This document shows, one piece after another, positions 51,959 through 61,222 of a stretch of 64,000 nucleotides of DNA (the stretch's first letter is position 1; the number at the start of each line of letters is the position of its first letter). A model generated the notes under the pieces. The model ran no database searches and had not been told where the DNA came from. It worked only from the letters and a program-made list of their open reading frames with translations. The translations under genes were made by a program, and so were the position numbers. This stretch comes from JAWUWD01 sp034112085. Its GTDB lineage: Bacteria > Bacteroidota > Bacteroidia > Cytophagales > Cyclobacteriaceae. The stretch spans positions 26,974-90,973 of the forward strand of contig JAWUWD010000039.1 in NCBI GenBank assembly GCA_034112085.1, read 5' to 3'.

Positions 51959-54613
51959 TCAATTGTATTTGCTGTATTCCCAAATTGACTGATATACCAA
52001 ATCTTGTATCCTTGTACGGATATTATTCTGTATGAGTTTTCGATTATTAGCATTGGGATATATCCGATTGGATAAAAACACAAAGACCAAATCAAAAGTA
52101 GGATCTGCCCAAACTGCTGTACCGGTGAACCCGGTATGACCAAAGGTCTCGGAAGAGGCGTATTCTGAAGTCGGACCATACCAAGCTCCTGGCAATGGCT
52201 TATCCCAACCAACTCCGCGTCTATTGTAATTATCAAACTGCTGTGGAGTGAATTTGTTCAAAGTACTTTTGTCATAGTATTTCTGACCTCCATAAGAGCC
52301 CCCTTGTAAATGCATTTGCATCAATATAGCAAGATCTCTGGAATTACTAAATAATCCAGCGTGGCCTGCAACCCCTCCAAAAAGAGCTGCGCCCTGATCA
52401 TGAACGGTGCCCCAAATTTGCGACATTCTGAAAGTAGAATCCTTTTCGGTGGGAGTGATGCGATTTTTTGAGAATCTATCCAAAGGATTGTATCCCAAAG
52501 TGGTAAGCCCAAGCGGTTCATATAGGTTTTGAGTTAGAAAGTCTTCAAGAGGCTGATTCAGTACTTCTTCAGCAAGCCTGTGTATCATGTAATATCCCAT
52601 GTCAGAATATTTGTATCCGTATGACACATTCTCCTCTTTGTCTCTAACCTTAGACTCTATCACCCACTCCCAGACACTTTCGCGTATGCTCTCTGATGTA
52701 TAGAGTCCTTCTGAAACGAAATGAGGAAATTCATTTTCTTCCTTGTGATTGAAGTATTCGGGCAAGTGCTCTTCACTATTCATCGTTTGCTTCCAAAATG
52801 GTAAGTACGGCCAAAGTCCCGATTGATGGGTAAGAATATCACGAATGGTCATGTGCTCCTTGTTCGACCCTTTAAGATCAGTGAGATAAACCGATATTTT
52901 TTTATCAAGATCGATCAGTCCTTGTTCTTCCATGAAAGTGACAGCCTGAAGGGAAGCTGCGACCTTGGTGATGGACGCGATATCATAGATCGACTCAGAG
53001 GTCACCGGACGAAGGCTGTCATAGGTGTGATACCCATACGATTTGTCAAAAACGATCTTGCCATTTTTCGCCACTAATATCTGGCAGCCAGGAGTTGCCA
53101 TGCTCGTAATAGCTTCATTAGCAATTAGGTCAATTTTATTGAGTACACGACTATCCATTTTCGCAAACTCAGGACTGGACATGCCAAGCCTTGCTATATT
53201 CTTTAAAGAAATACCACTTCCTTGTTTGAAAGAATTCTCAATAGATACAGATAATCTACCTTCTATATCAAATGCACCAAAGAGTGCTTGTGGGACTAAT
53301 GCCTGCGTGATCTCATTATTTTCATAAGCACAGACAACGTGTTCAAACTTGTCAAACTGAGACAAAGAATAAGGGTTTCCGAAAACAGTCACTACCACCT
53401 TGGTGTATTTACTGAGTTTAGTGATGAGATCAATATCTTCGCTTTTCACTCCAAACTGTTTGCTTGGTGAATTATTTGTTCCAAATACTCCGATGACCAC
53501 AACTTCAAAATTTTTGAGTTTACTGATCAGTACTTCGGAATTTTTATTTCCTAGATTATTGAAAGCATTGAAGTTGGCATATTTCCCCAGGTTCCTATGA
53601 AATAATGGTGCTCGATCGTTCAATGATAAAGAAGCGTAGGAAGTAGTGTCTATCAAGTGAAAAGGGAGTAAATTATTTTCGTTTTTCACTAACGTAATCG
53701 CATTCTGATACAATTTTTGCAGTAACACCTCTGATGCTGGCTGATTCAGTTTCAAATGTAAATTGTCCGTGTTGACAGTTTGATTGCTTGATAGTCCAAC
53801 TTTGTACTTCGCTAGCAGAATTTTTCTAACGCTCAACTCTAATCGATCTCGTTTTAGTTGCCGTCTTCGTAGGGACTTGCGAATTTCTTTGAGTGCCAAC
53901 GGCACGTTTTGAGGATAAAGTAATAAATCATTTCCAGCCAATAGAGCCGCTACTTCTAGTTTTCCAGGAGTAGTTGTTTGAATTACCCCGTCCATATTGA
54001 GTGCATCAGTGATCACAAGTCCTTGAAATGCCATGTTCTTTTTTAGAAGTTCAGCGATGGCCTTCTTTGAAAGTGAAGTTGGAATTTCCCCAAGGGTATC
54101 TTGGGCAGGAATATGAAGGTGAACTCCCATAATCTGCATTTTTTGTGCGATGTCAGTACTCATTTGACAAATTAAAGTGTCATCTGAGATAGCCCCTAAT
54201 GTCAATTGATTGGGGTATCGCAGAGTGCTGTCAAGTCGCATATTCAATCCCCACTCTAAGTCCATACCAATGAGCAGCGGTATGTTAGCTGACGATTGTA
54301 GTTGATTGCTGAGCTTAGCTTGTTGCATCGGACCGCCTGGCATAAATATTAACCCGCCTACTTTATTCATTTTGACCAGCTGCAGAAGTTTTTTGTGATG
54401 TTTGGCATCTCCTTTAGAGTAGGCTGGAACCATGAATAGTTGAGCAATTCTCTCATTCCATGAAAGGGATTCATAGACACTATCTACCCATTTTTTTTGT
54501 TGAGTAGCATCCGCTGTGATGAGTGGATTAGTTGATATTGATTGAGCTTTTGATGAAAGGGATGATAACCCGATCAGAGAGAGTAAGCCAATTGCGAAAA
54601 CATTTTTTGTCAT
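51959..54613 (-). CDS. GH3 beta-N-acetylglucosaminidase-like / serine beta-lactamase-like fusion with internal deletion
   Basis: 884 aa with a signal peptide (about 1-23). The GH3 domain (about 35-270) keeps the nucleophile Asp203 in GLVITDALNMDGV. However, the sequence passes directly from IAQKMQIMGV to HLHIPAQDT (residue ~164), skipping roughly 90 residues that normally hold the NAPVVDVNNNP-like region and the KHFPGHGDT catalytic loop. A GH3 C-domain follows (about 290-490). Residues about 510-884 are a class C-type serine hydrolase with the SxxK motif SITK and a YSDMGYY motif. Relatives recycle or trim peptidoglycan; here the glycosidase half is probably impaired. Confidence 0.85.
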   Translation of the reverse strand: MTKNVFAIGLLSLIGLSSLSSKAQSISTNPLITADATQQKKWVDSVYESLSWNERIAQLFMVPAYSKGDAKHHKKLLQLVKMNKVGGLIFMPGGPMQQAKLSNQLQSSANIPLLIGMDLEWGLNMRLDSTLRYPNQLTLGAISDDTLICQMSTDIAQKMQIMGVHLHIPAQDTLGEIPTSLSKKAIAELLKKNMAFQGLVITDALNMDGVIQTTTPGKLEVAALLAGNDLLLYPQNVPLALKEIRKSLRRRQLKRDRLELSVRKILLAKYKVGLSSNQTVNTDNLHLKLNQPASEVLLQKLYQNAITLVKNENNLLPFHLIDTTSYASLSLNDRAPLFHRNLGKYANFNAFNNLGNKNSEVLISKLKNFEVVVIGVFGTNNSPSKQFGVKSEDIDLITKLSKYTKVVVTVFGNPYSLSQFDKFEHVVCAYENNEITQALVPQALFGAFDIEGRLSVSIENSFKQGSGISLKNIARLGMSSPEFAKMDSRVLNKIDLIANEAITSMATPGCQILVAKNGKIVFDKSYGYHTYDSLRPVTSESIYDIASITKVAASLQAVTFMEEQGLIDLDKKISVYLTDLKGSNKEHMTIRDILTHQSGLWPYLPFWKQTMNSEEHLPEYFNHKEENEFPHFVSEGLYTSESIRESVWEWVIESKVRDKEENVSYGYKYSDMGYYMIHRLAEEVLNQPLEDFLTQNLYEPLGLTTLGYNPLDRFSKNRITPTEKDSTFRMSQIWGTVHDQGAALFGGVAGHAGLFSNSRDLAILMQMHLQGGSYGGQKYYDKSTLNKFTPQQFDNYNRRGVGWDKPLPGAWYGPTSEYASSETFGHTGFTGTAVWADPTFDLVFVFLSNRIYPNANNRKLIQNNIRTRIQDLVYQSIWEYSKYN

Positions 54614-54641
54614 ATGGTCGTAACCAATTTAAAATATCAAC

Positions 54642-54649
54642 TATTTTTG
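54642..54649 (+). promoter_or_regulatory. Probable -7 promoter element for the 120-aa protein-mutL-rhomboid run
   Basis: TATTTTTG, a perfect TAnnTTTG, 22 bp upstream of the ATG at 54671 in a 57-bp divergent gap. No TTG occurs at N19. Confidence 0.35.
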
Positions 54650-54670
54650 TAATCCACGAATTTATAAAAA

Positions 54671-55033
54671 ATGAGATTCTTATCTATACTTCGTATCGCT
54701 AAACATCAGCGGTTCAATATCGAACCGAGATATTATGATGAGGTTAAGGAAGATATAGAACAGCGAACTTCCAGAATCAAACGAGAATTGACCTTGGAGA
54801 GAAAAGAAAGAAGGGAAGGTGTTGCTGGTTCAATAGAACATTCGAGAATTAATGGCGCGTTTTCTAATAGAAGTCGCATCGAGGCTGGACAAACGGGGTT
54901 CTTACGCTTTGCGATCATCGTGTATTTATTTGGAGGATTTGTAGGATATTTATATTTAGGCAACGTTGTTCTATACGGTATGTTGTCAATTATTCCAGTG
55001 TATTACTTTCTACGCTGGAGAAAATTAATTTAA
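54671..55033 (+). CDS. Conserved hypothetical membrane protein upstream of mutL
   Basis: 120 aa. Residues 1-75 are charged and predicted helical (VKEDIEQRTSRIKRELTLER); residues about 77-112 form one or two membrane helices (FAIIVYLFGGFVGYLYLG and the following stretch), then a basic C-terminus YFLRWRKLI. No family with known function is recognised. It is 16 bp from mutL, in the same direction, so probably co-transcribed. Confidence 0.75.
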   Translation: MRFLSILRIAKHQRFNIEPRYYDEVKEDIEQRTSRIKRELTLERKERREGVAGSIEHSRINGAFSNRSRIEAGQTGFLRFAIIVYLFGGFVGYLYLGNVVLYGMLSIIPVYYFLRWRKLI

Positions 55034-55049
55034 GCACATAACTTCCAGG

Positions 55050-56891
55050 ATGTCAGATATTATTCAGTTACTTCCTGATGCGATCGCCAATCAGATAGCG
55101 GCAGGTGAGGTTGTACAACGACCAGCATCTGTAGTCAAAGAATTGCTCGAAAATGCGATTGATGCACAAGCCACTGATATTAAGTTGATCATAAAGGATT
55201 CTGGAAAATCACTTATCCAGGTGGTGGATGATGGCCTTGGGATGACTGAAACTGATGCCAGGATGTGTCTTGAAAGACATGCAACTTCCAAAATCAGAAA
55301 ATCAGAAGATCTATTCTCGATCAAAACTATGGGTTTCCGAGGAGAAGCGATGGCTTCTATCGCTGCGGTAGCGCAAGTAGAAATTCGCACGAAGACTGCT
55401 GATCAAGAATTGGGATCATTGATCGTAGTGGAGGCATCAGAAGTGAAACAGCAAGAATTAATAGCTGCCGAAAAAGGGACTTCGGTATGTGTGAAGAACT
55501 TGTTTTTCAACGTACCCGCTAGACGCAACTTTTTGAAATCTAATGCTGTGGAAATGCGCCATATCATGGACGAGTTTCAACGGGTGTCTTTGGCTAATCC
55601 GGGTATTAGATTAACACTGCATCAAAATAATCAAGAGACTTATAATCTTCCTGCAGGTAAACTTGGTCAAAGAATAATCAACTTATTTGGGAAGAACTAT
55701 CAAGAGCAAATGGCTTCATGCGAGGAAAGCACGGATCAGCTCGAGGTAAAAGGATACATAGGTAAGCCAGAGTCTGCAAAGAAGACCCGTGGCGAGCAAT
55801 ATTTCTTTGTCAATAACCGGTTCATCAAAAGCAACTACCTCAATCATGCAGTAACCAATGCATTTGAGGGATTGATTGTGAAGGGTAGTTTTCCTTTCTA
55901 TGTGCTGTTTATAGAAATCGATCCAGCAAGAATTGATGTCAATGTGCATCCCACAAAGACTGAAATTAAGTTTGATGATGAGCGTACCGTTTATGCTATC
56001 GTGAGAGCTGCTGTCAAAAAATCACTTGGTACTCATAATATTTCACCGAGCATCGATTTTGACTTAGACACTAATTTCAATAAGCCAATATCAATCCAAC
56101 TTGGTAATACACCAGGCACCTCATCAAAAGAGAGTGATTATACACAATTTCGATCTACACCGCAGGAAAAATCAAACTTGGAAAAGTGGGATACGCTGTA
56201 TGATGGATCAGAGAATTCTTCACTTCATTTTGATACAGAGACTTCTCCACAGACGGTTACCATAGAAAGTGCGGCCAATGAAATACAGAACGAGCAAACG
56301 GCTGAATTGCCAATACTGTTGGCAGATAACAGTAAGAGTGTTTTTCAATTGCATAGTCAATATTTGGTCAAACAAGTAAAGTCTGGAATGCTGTTGGTAG
56401 ATCAACAGGCTGCTCATGAACGAATATTATTTGAGCAGTATCAAGAATATATAGAACATCACTCAGGAGCCTCACAACAATGTTTGTTTCCACAGAATGT
56501 TGAGCTAAGTCCAGCGGATTATGCGATGATTCTGGATATGAAAGAAGAAATAGAAGCATTAGGTTTCATTTTCGACATCTTTGGTAAGCAAAGTATCGTT
56601 ATCAATGGAATTCCAGCTGATGTTTTGACTGGGAATGAAAAAGTATTGTTCGAAGGGTTGATTGAGCAATTCAAGCATAATCAGTCTGAATTGTCTGTAT
56701 CTAATCGAGAGAATTTGGCAAGATCACTGGCGAAACGATCAGCGGTGAAACAGGGTAAGAAGTTGGAAGTGGAAGAAATGAATATGATGATTGATAAATT
56801 ATTTGCTTGTGAAAGCCCCAATTACGCTCCAGATGGTAGAGTGACTTATAAGGTCCTCACGATGGATGAGTTGGGCAGTTTCTTCAATTGA
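55050..56891 (+). CDS. mutL: DNA mismatch repair protein MutL
   Basis: 613 aa. N-terminal GHKL ATPase (about 1-330): ANQIAAGEVVQRPASVVKEL, catalytic Glu31 and Asn35 (KELLENAIDAQ), DDGLGM, and KTMGFRGEAMASIAAVAQVE. A variable linker (about 335-425) precedes the dimerisation domain (about 425-613). That domain has DQQAAHERILFE, which fits the endonuclease metal motif DQHA-x2-E-x4-E except for Gln in place of His. It couples MutS recognition to downstream repair. It lies between the small membrane protein and two rhomboid genes. Confidence 0.95.
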   Translation: MSDIIQLLPDAIANQIAAGEVVQRPASVVKELLENAIDAQATDIKLIIKDSGKSLIQVVDDGLGMTETDARMCLERHATSKIRKSEDLFSIKTMGFRGEAMASIAAVAQVEIRTKTADQELGSLIVVEASEVKQQELIAAEKGTSVCVKNLFFNVPARRNFLKSNAVEMRHIMDEFQRVSLANPGIRLTLHQNNQETYNLPAGKLGQRIINLFGKNYQEQMASCEESTDQLEVKGYIGKPESAKKTRGEQYFFVNNRFIKSNYLNHAVTNAFEGLIVKGSFPFYVLFIEIDPARIDVNVHPTKTEIKFDDERTVYAIVRAAVKKSLGTHNISPSIDFDLDTNFNKPISIQLGNTPGTSSKESDYTQFRSTPQEKSNLEKWDTLYDGSENSSLHFDTETSPQTVTIESAANEIQNEQTAELPILLADNSKSVFQLHSQYLVKQVKSGMLLVDQQAAHERILFEQYQEYIEHHSGASQQCLFPQNVELSPADYAMILDMKEEIEALGFIFDIFGKQSIVINGIPADVLTGNEKVLFEGLIEQFKHNQSELSVSNRENLARSLAKRSAVKQGKKLEVEEMNMMIDKLFACESPNYAPDGRVTYKVLTMDELGSFFN

Positions 56892-56938
56892 GTGAAGAGA
56901 CTAATGAAATATAATTAAGAGTATACCGATATAATATT

Positions 56939-57739
56939 ATGCTAAATAGATTATCCCCAGTTGTTAAGAACCTACTCATTATTAATGTGGTGGTTTTTAT
57001 TGGACAAAAGATGTTGTCAGGAATGGACTTGACGTCCACATTGTCATTATGGAATATTGGGTCACCATATTTCAAGCCCTATCAATTTTTGACTTATATG
57101 TTCGCACACGGTGGGTTTGGGCATATATTATTCAATATGATGGGACTTATTTTCTTAGGGCCAATGTTAGAACGATTTTGGGGACCAAAGAAGTTTTTGA
57201 TCTTTTATATGGTCACAGGAATAGGGGCAGGTATACTTTATTCAGGAATCAAATACGCGGATAATTTATCAACACAGAACAGTGTCAATACTTATTTGTC
57301 AAACCCAACACCAGGTGCTTTCACCGAATTGATTGTTGATAATTTTGACGGTCGTGTTAAGCCAATTGTTTACGATTTTATTGATGAATTTGATAGAAAC
57401 CCCAATGAGAGCTACTACATAGATCGAAGTAAACAAATCGCAACCAATCTAATGGATGCGGGAATTGACTATGGTTCTATGCTCGGTGCATCAGGAGCTA
57501 TCTATGGTATACTAATGGCTTTTGGGATGCTATTTCCTAATACAGAAATGATGTTGCTATTTCCGCCTATTCCAATCAAAGCCAAATATTTGGCCATGGG
57601 ACTAGGTGCTTATGCGGTTTATGCAGGATTCAAACAAAACCCCGATGATGTTACCGCCCACTTTGCCCACTTAGGTGGGATGGTCTTTGCATTCATTATG
57701 ATTCAGTATTGGAAGACTCAGAGCACAGATTCTTATTAG
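56939..57739 (+). CDS. Rhomboid family intramembrane serine protease
   Basis: 266 aa, about six membrane helices. The N-terminal helix is followed by the conserved HGGFGHILFNMMGL segment; the catalytic Ser lies in LGASGAIYGILMAFG (GxSG) and the catalytic His in AHFAHLGGMVFAF. An insert of about 55 residues (about 105-160) between helices is specific to this group. It is 47 bp after mutL and 25 bp before a second rhomboid. Substrates are unknown. Confidence 0.92.
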   Translation: MLNRLSPVVKNLLIINVVVFIGQKMLSGMDLTSTLSLWNIGSPYFKPYQFLTYMFAHGGFGHILFNMMGLIFLGPMLERFWGPKKFLIFYMVTGIGAGILYSGIKYADNLSTQNSVNTYLSNPTPGAFTELIVDNFDGRVKPIVYDFIDEFDRNPNESYYIDRSKQIATNLMDAGIDYGSMLGASGAIYGILMAFGMLFPNTEMMLLFPPIPIKAKYLAMGLGAYAVYAGFKQNPDDVTAHFAHLGGMVFAFIMIQYWKTQSTDSY

Positions 57740-57764
57740 TTGGTAAAATCTATATATTCGATAT

Positions 57765-58682
57765 ATGTACAGTAGTAATAACATGCTAAACGAGTTCAAA
57801 GGCGCATTCAACAAGCCAAACAATAGTCATATACAGTTGATTATTATCAATGTAGTGGTGTTTCTAGTGTTGGGGATATTCAAAGTAATTGCAGATTTGG
57901 GCGGAGCAGGAGAGATCTTCTATGCTATCGACAGGCAATTTATGATCCCTCCAACGATTGGTGAATTCTTTACCAGACCTTGGACCATGGTCACCTATAT
58001 GTTCAACCATTCTGGGTTGATGCATATTTTATTCAATATGCTGTGGTTCTATTTCTTTGGTAAACTGATCATAGAATACTTGGGAAATGAGAAATTGATC
58101 AGCATTTATGTTGTTGGTGGTATAGCTGGTGCAGTAGCCTATTTATTCATGTACAATGTTGTACCATTCTATATTGAGCGCTCTGGGGGACCAGGAATGG
58201 TGGGTGCTTCGGCTGCTATAGATGCGATCGTTATCGCTGCTGCTACATTGCTGCCAAACTATACTATCCATTTGATGTTTGTTGGACCAGTGAAGATAAA
58301 GTATATAGCTATTTTTACGGTTGTGATATCTGTTTTAAGTGCCACAGGAGGAAATGCTGGAGGTAATATTGCACATCTTGGAGGTGCAGGGATGGGTTAC
58401 TTGTATGTCAAATTATTGCAAAGCGGCACAGATGTCGGTAGATGGGTGATTGTTGTGATGAATTACTTCCAGAGCTTCTTCATAAGGCAACCTAAGATGA
58501 AAGTCTCTAGCAAAAAGAAGAAAACTAAGGCTCCAGCTTCTTCTGCTTCGTCATCATCTACTATGTCCAATATTGCAGATCAACAGGAGATCGATGCGAT
58601 CTTAGATAAAATCTCACAATCTGGATATGAGAGTCTTTCAAAAGAAGAGAAGCAGAAGCTTTTCAATGCGAGTAAAAATTGA
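57765..58682 (+). CDS. Second rhomboid family protease with Lys/Ser-rich tail
   Basis: 305 aa. Rhomboid core (about 22-225) with NHSGLMHILFNMLWFYFFG, catalytic Ser in GMVGASAAIDAIV (GxSA rather than GxSG) and His in NIAHLGGAGMGYLYV. The last ~75 residues form a cytoplasmic tail: a KKKKTK stretch, a serine run (SSASSSSTMS) and a helical end resembling a DUF6576-like segment (EIDAILDKISQSGYESLSKE). The tandem arrangement with the first rhomboid is common in Bacteroidota next to mutL. Confidence 0.92.
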   Translation: MYSSNNMLNEFKGAFNKPNNSHIQLIIINVVVFLVLGIFKVIADLGGAGEIFYAIDRQFMIPPTIGEFFTRPWTMVTYMFNHSGLMHILFNMLWFYFFGKLIIEYLGNEKLISIYVVGGIAGAVAYLFMYNVVPFYIERSGGPGMVGASAAIDAIVIAAATLLPNYTIHLMFVGPVKIKYIAIFTVVISVLSATGGNAGGNIAHLGGAGMGYLYVKLLQSGTDVGRWVIVVMNYFQSFFIRQPKMKVSSKKKKTKAPASSASSSSTMSNIADQQEIDAILDKISQSGYESLSKEEKQKLFNASKN

Positions 58683-58690
58683 ATTAACCT

Positions 58691-58722
58691 TGTCATCGCG
58701 AGGAACGAAGCGATCTGTTGGC
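58691..58722. repeat. Short dispersed-type repeat between convergent genes
   Basis: TGTCATCGCGAGGAACGAAG followed by CGATCTG. It has inverted ends ATCGC/GCGAT (58695-58714) and resembles the GTCATTGCGAGGAACGAAGC-type intergenic repeats seen in many bacterial genomes. One copy in the window, between the second rhomboid and rlmN. Confidence 0.5.
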
Positions 58723-58776
58723 TGATTACTCTTATTAGGAAAGACTACTTCAGTCGTGCCTTCTTCTCAATTACAT

Positions 58777-59832
58777 CTAATCTTCAGTCTCTTTATTAGC
58801 CAATTGCCCACATGCGGCATCGATATCCTTACCACGGCTCCTGCGGATGTTTACTGTGATTCGATTCTTCTCTAATATATCAACGTACAACTGAATCTTG
58901 TCAGGGTCAGCTGTGATGAATCTAGGATCATCTATTGAATTGTATTCGATCAGATTCACTTTAGAAGGGACCTGCTTACAGAACTGGACTAATGCTCTTA
59001 CATGTGCCTCATCATCATTTACGCCTTTCCAAACTACGTACTCAAAAGTTATTGATCGATTGGTTAGTTTGTACCAGTATTGCAGTGATTCTAGGAGTTC
59101 ACTGGTTGGACTTTTAATATTGATTGGCATGATAGAAGATCTAGTCTCATCTATGGCCGAGTGCAATGACACTGCTAGGTTGAATTTCGCACCATCGTCA
59201 GCCAATTTTCGAATCATCTTAGGAATTCCTACCGTTGATAGCGTAATACGTCTGGGTGACATTCCTAGACCTTTAGGAGAGGTGATCTTTTCAATGGAAG
59301 CCATCACATTGGCATAGTTGAGCAAAGGCTCACCCATACCCATATAGACAATGTTAGTCAATGGACGATTGTAATACTCATCGCCTTGTTGTTTGATAGC
59401 GGCTACTTGATCATAGATCTCATCTGGATTGAGATTACGCATGCGCTTAAGTCGTGCAGTAGCACAGAAGTTACAATCTAGGCTACAACCAACTTGGGAA
59501 GAAATACAAGCCGTAATACGCGTTTCTGTTGGGATAAGTACAGATTCCACGATCATTCCATCAAATAGTTTTACGGCATTTTTGATCGTTCCATCATTAC
59601 TTCGTTGCATGTTGTCAACAGCAATATGATTGATGATGAAGTGTTGGTCGAGTAGTTGTCGAGTATCTAGAGAAAGATTGGTCATCGCATCAAAGCTGGT
59701 CGCTGACTTTTTCCAAAGCCACTCGTCTATCTGCTTTGCTCGAAAAGCTTTTTCTCCATGATCAGTGAGAAACTGAGAGATGTTCTCCAATGATAAGTTT
59801 CGGATGTCTTTTTTCTCGGTTGCTTCTGCCAT
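58777..59832 (-). CDS. rlmN: 23S rRNA (adenine2503-C2)/tRNA methyltransferase RlmN
   Basis: 351 aa radical SAM enzyme. The [4Fe-4S] cysteines are Cys116, Cys120 and Cys123 (GCSLDCNFCATA), and the methyl-transfer Cys341 is in RRSRGKDIDAACGQL. It methylates A2503 of 23S rRNA and, in many species, A37 of some tRNAs, in the cytoplasm. The ATG at 59832 gives the normal length. It follows the rseP terminator, so it is probably transcribed from its own promoter or by read-through. Confidence 0.95.
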   Translation of the reverse strand: MAEATEKKDIRNLSLENISQFLTDHGEKAFRAKQIDEWLWKKSATSFDAMTNLSLDTRQLLDQHFIINHIAVDNMQRSNDGTIKNAVKLFDGMIVESVLIPTETRITACISSQVGCSLDCNFCATARLKRMRNLNPDEIYDQVAAIKQQGDEYYNRPLTNIVYMGMGEPLLNYANVMASIEKITSPKGLGMSPRRITLSTVGIPKMIRKLADDGAKFNLAVSLHSAIDETRSSIMPINIKSPTSELLESLQYWYKLTNRSITFEYVVWKGVNDDEAHVRALVQFCKQVPSKVNLIEYNSIDDPRFITADPDKIQLYVDILEKNRITVNIRRSRGKDIDAACGQLANKETED

Positions 59833-59846
59833 GCCATAAAATTAAT

Positions 59847-59881
59847 AAAAAAGCCCTGAAGAATCTCTTCAGGGCTTTTTT
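59847..59881 (-). terminator. Rho-independent terminator after rseP
   Basis: 16-bp perfect stem AAAAAAGCCCTGAAGA with its complement, loop ATC. It lies 16 bp after the rseP stop and 15 bp before the rlmN start codon. Confidence 0.85.
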
Positions 59882-59896
59882 AGAATGTGACTTATT

Positions 59897-61222
59897 CTAA
59901 AAGTATTTAGAGACTAAATTGAAGATGTCATTGCCAAATACAAATACCATCAAAGCAAGTAGTATTACCATACCTACTTTTTGCGCTGCTTCTAGTACTT
60001 TATCAGAAGGTTTTCTTCCAGAAAGTATTTCATAAGTCAAGAAGACTACATGACCACCGTCAAGTGCGGGGATTGGCAGTAGATTCATAAATGCCAACAC
60101 CATAGATAGTAATCCAGTCATTCTCCAGAAACGTTCCCATTGCCAATCGCCACCATATGCTTGAGCGATACCAATTGGACCTGAAAGCGATTTTCTTAAC
60201 GAAAGATCGCCACTAAATATTTTCTTAAATGCTTTGAGTTGGATAAAAATAACTCCGAAGGCTTTATTAGTTCCTATAACAACGGATTCTCCTAATCCGT
60301 ATCTACGGATATCAACAAAAGGAGTCTCAGGGCGTACACCTAAAACAGTCTCTCCAACAAAATTTTCTTTGAAAGAAAGGCTCTCTGCACCTCGGGTGAT
60401 TGAAAAAGTTACAGTATCATTCGTGTTAGCCTGTACTAAGCTAGCAAATCCTTGAAATGAGAATACTTCAATACCATTAAACTTAGTGATTTTATCTCCT
60501 TTTTGAAGACCACTACGCTCGGCTACTGAGCCTTCAGCGATAACGCTAAGGATTAACGGAACTTTGTAGTCTATAAATTTCCCTACCATTTCCTTATCAT
60601 TAAAATTCTCAATAAAGTTGGAAGGGATTTGTACATCAACTATGCTCCCAGAACGCATTACTGTATAATAAGCATCTTCAGTTAAGAGATTATCTGGGTT
60701 AAATACATCATTAAAATCATCAAATTCTTTTCCATTAATTTTAATGATCTGGTCACCATCTTCTAGCCCTATGCCCTCAGCCAATTCTAATGCTTCGATA
60801 CCACCTAGTCTGTTCACACTATCTTTAGACATGTAAGTATCACCAACGAAGTAAGTCAGTCCTATAAATATTACGATTCCTAAAATCACATTAACAAAGA
60901 TCCCACCGAGCATCACAATCAATCTTTGCCAAGCTGGTTTTGATCTGAATTCCCATTCTTTAGGCTCTTCTTTCATGGCTTCAACATCCATCGATTCATC
61001 GATCATCCCGGATATTTTGACATATCCACCAAGAGGAATCAAACTCAATGCATATTCTGTTTCTCCATAATTGAAACTAAATATCTTAGGAGGGAATCCA
61101 ATTGAAAACTGTTCCACACGCATGCCAAAGAACTTTGCTGAAAGCAAGTGTCCAAACTCATGTAATCCTACTAAAATCGAGAGGCTCAATATAATCTGAG
61201 CGGTCATTACTAATCCATCCAT
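59897..61222 (-). CDS. rseP: RIP (site-2) metalloprotease RseP
   Basis: 441 aa. Zinc motif HEFGH (His21, Glu22, His25) in the first membrane helix and the C-terminal LDGGH (PALDGGHVVFLTYE), with two PDZ regions between (about 130-200 and 215-300; SVAERSGLQKGDKITKFNGI). It cuts membrane-bound anti-sigma factors and leftover signal peptides inside the inner membrane. Its ATG overlaps the dxr stop by one base (TAATG), implying translational coupling; the dxr-rseP pairing is common. A terminator follows. Confidence 0.95.
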   Translation of the reverse strand: MDGLVMTAQIILSLSILVGLHEFGHLLSAKFFGMRVEQFSIGFPPKIFSFNYGETEYALSLIPLGGYVKISGMIDESMDVEAMKEEPKEWEFRSKPAWQRLIVMLGGIFVNVILGIVIFIGLTYFVGDTYMSKDSVNRLGGIEALELAEGIGLEDGDQIIKINGKEFDDFNDVFNPDNLLTEDAYYTVMRSGSIVDVQIPSNFIENFNDKEMVGKFIDYKVPLILSVIAEGSVAERSGLQKGDKITKFNGIEVFSFQGFASLVQANTNDTVTFSITRGAESLSFKENFVGETVLGVRPETPFVDIRRYGLGESVVIGTNKAFGVIFIQLKAFKKIFSGDLSLRKSLSGPIGIAQAYGGDWQWERFWRMTGLLSMVLAFMNLLPIPALDGGHVVFLTYEILSGRKPSDKVLEAAQKVGMVILLALMVFVFGNDIFNLVSKYF

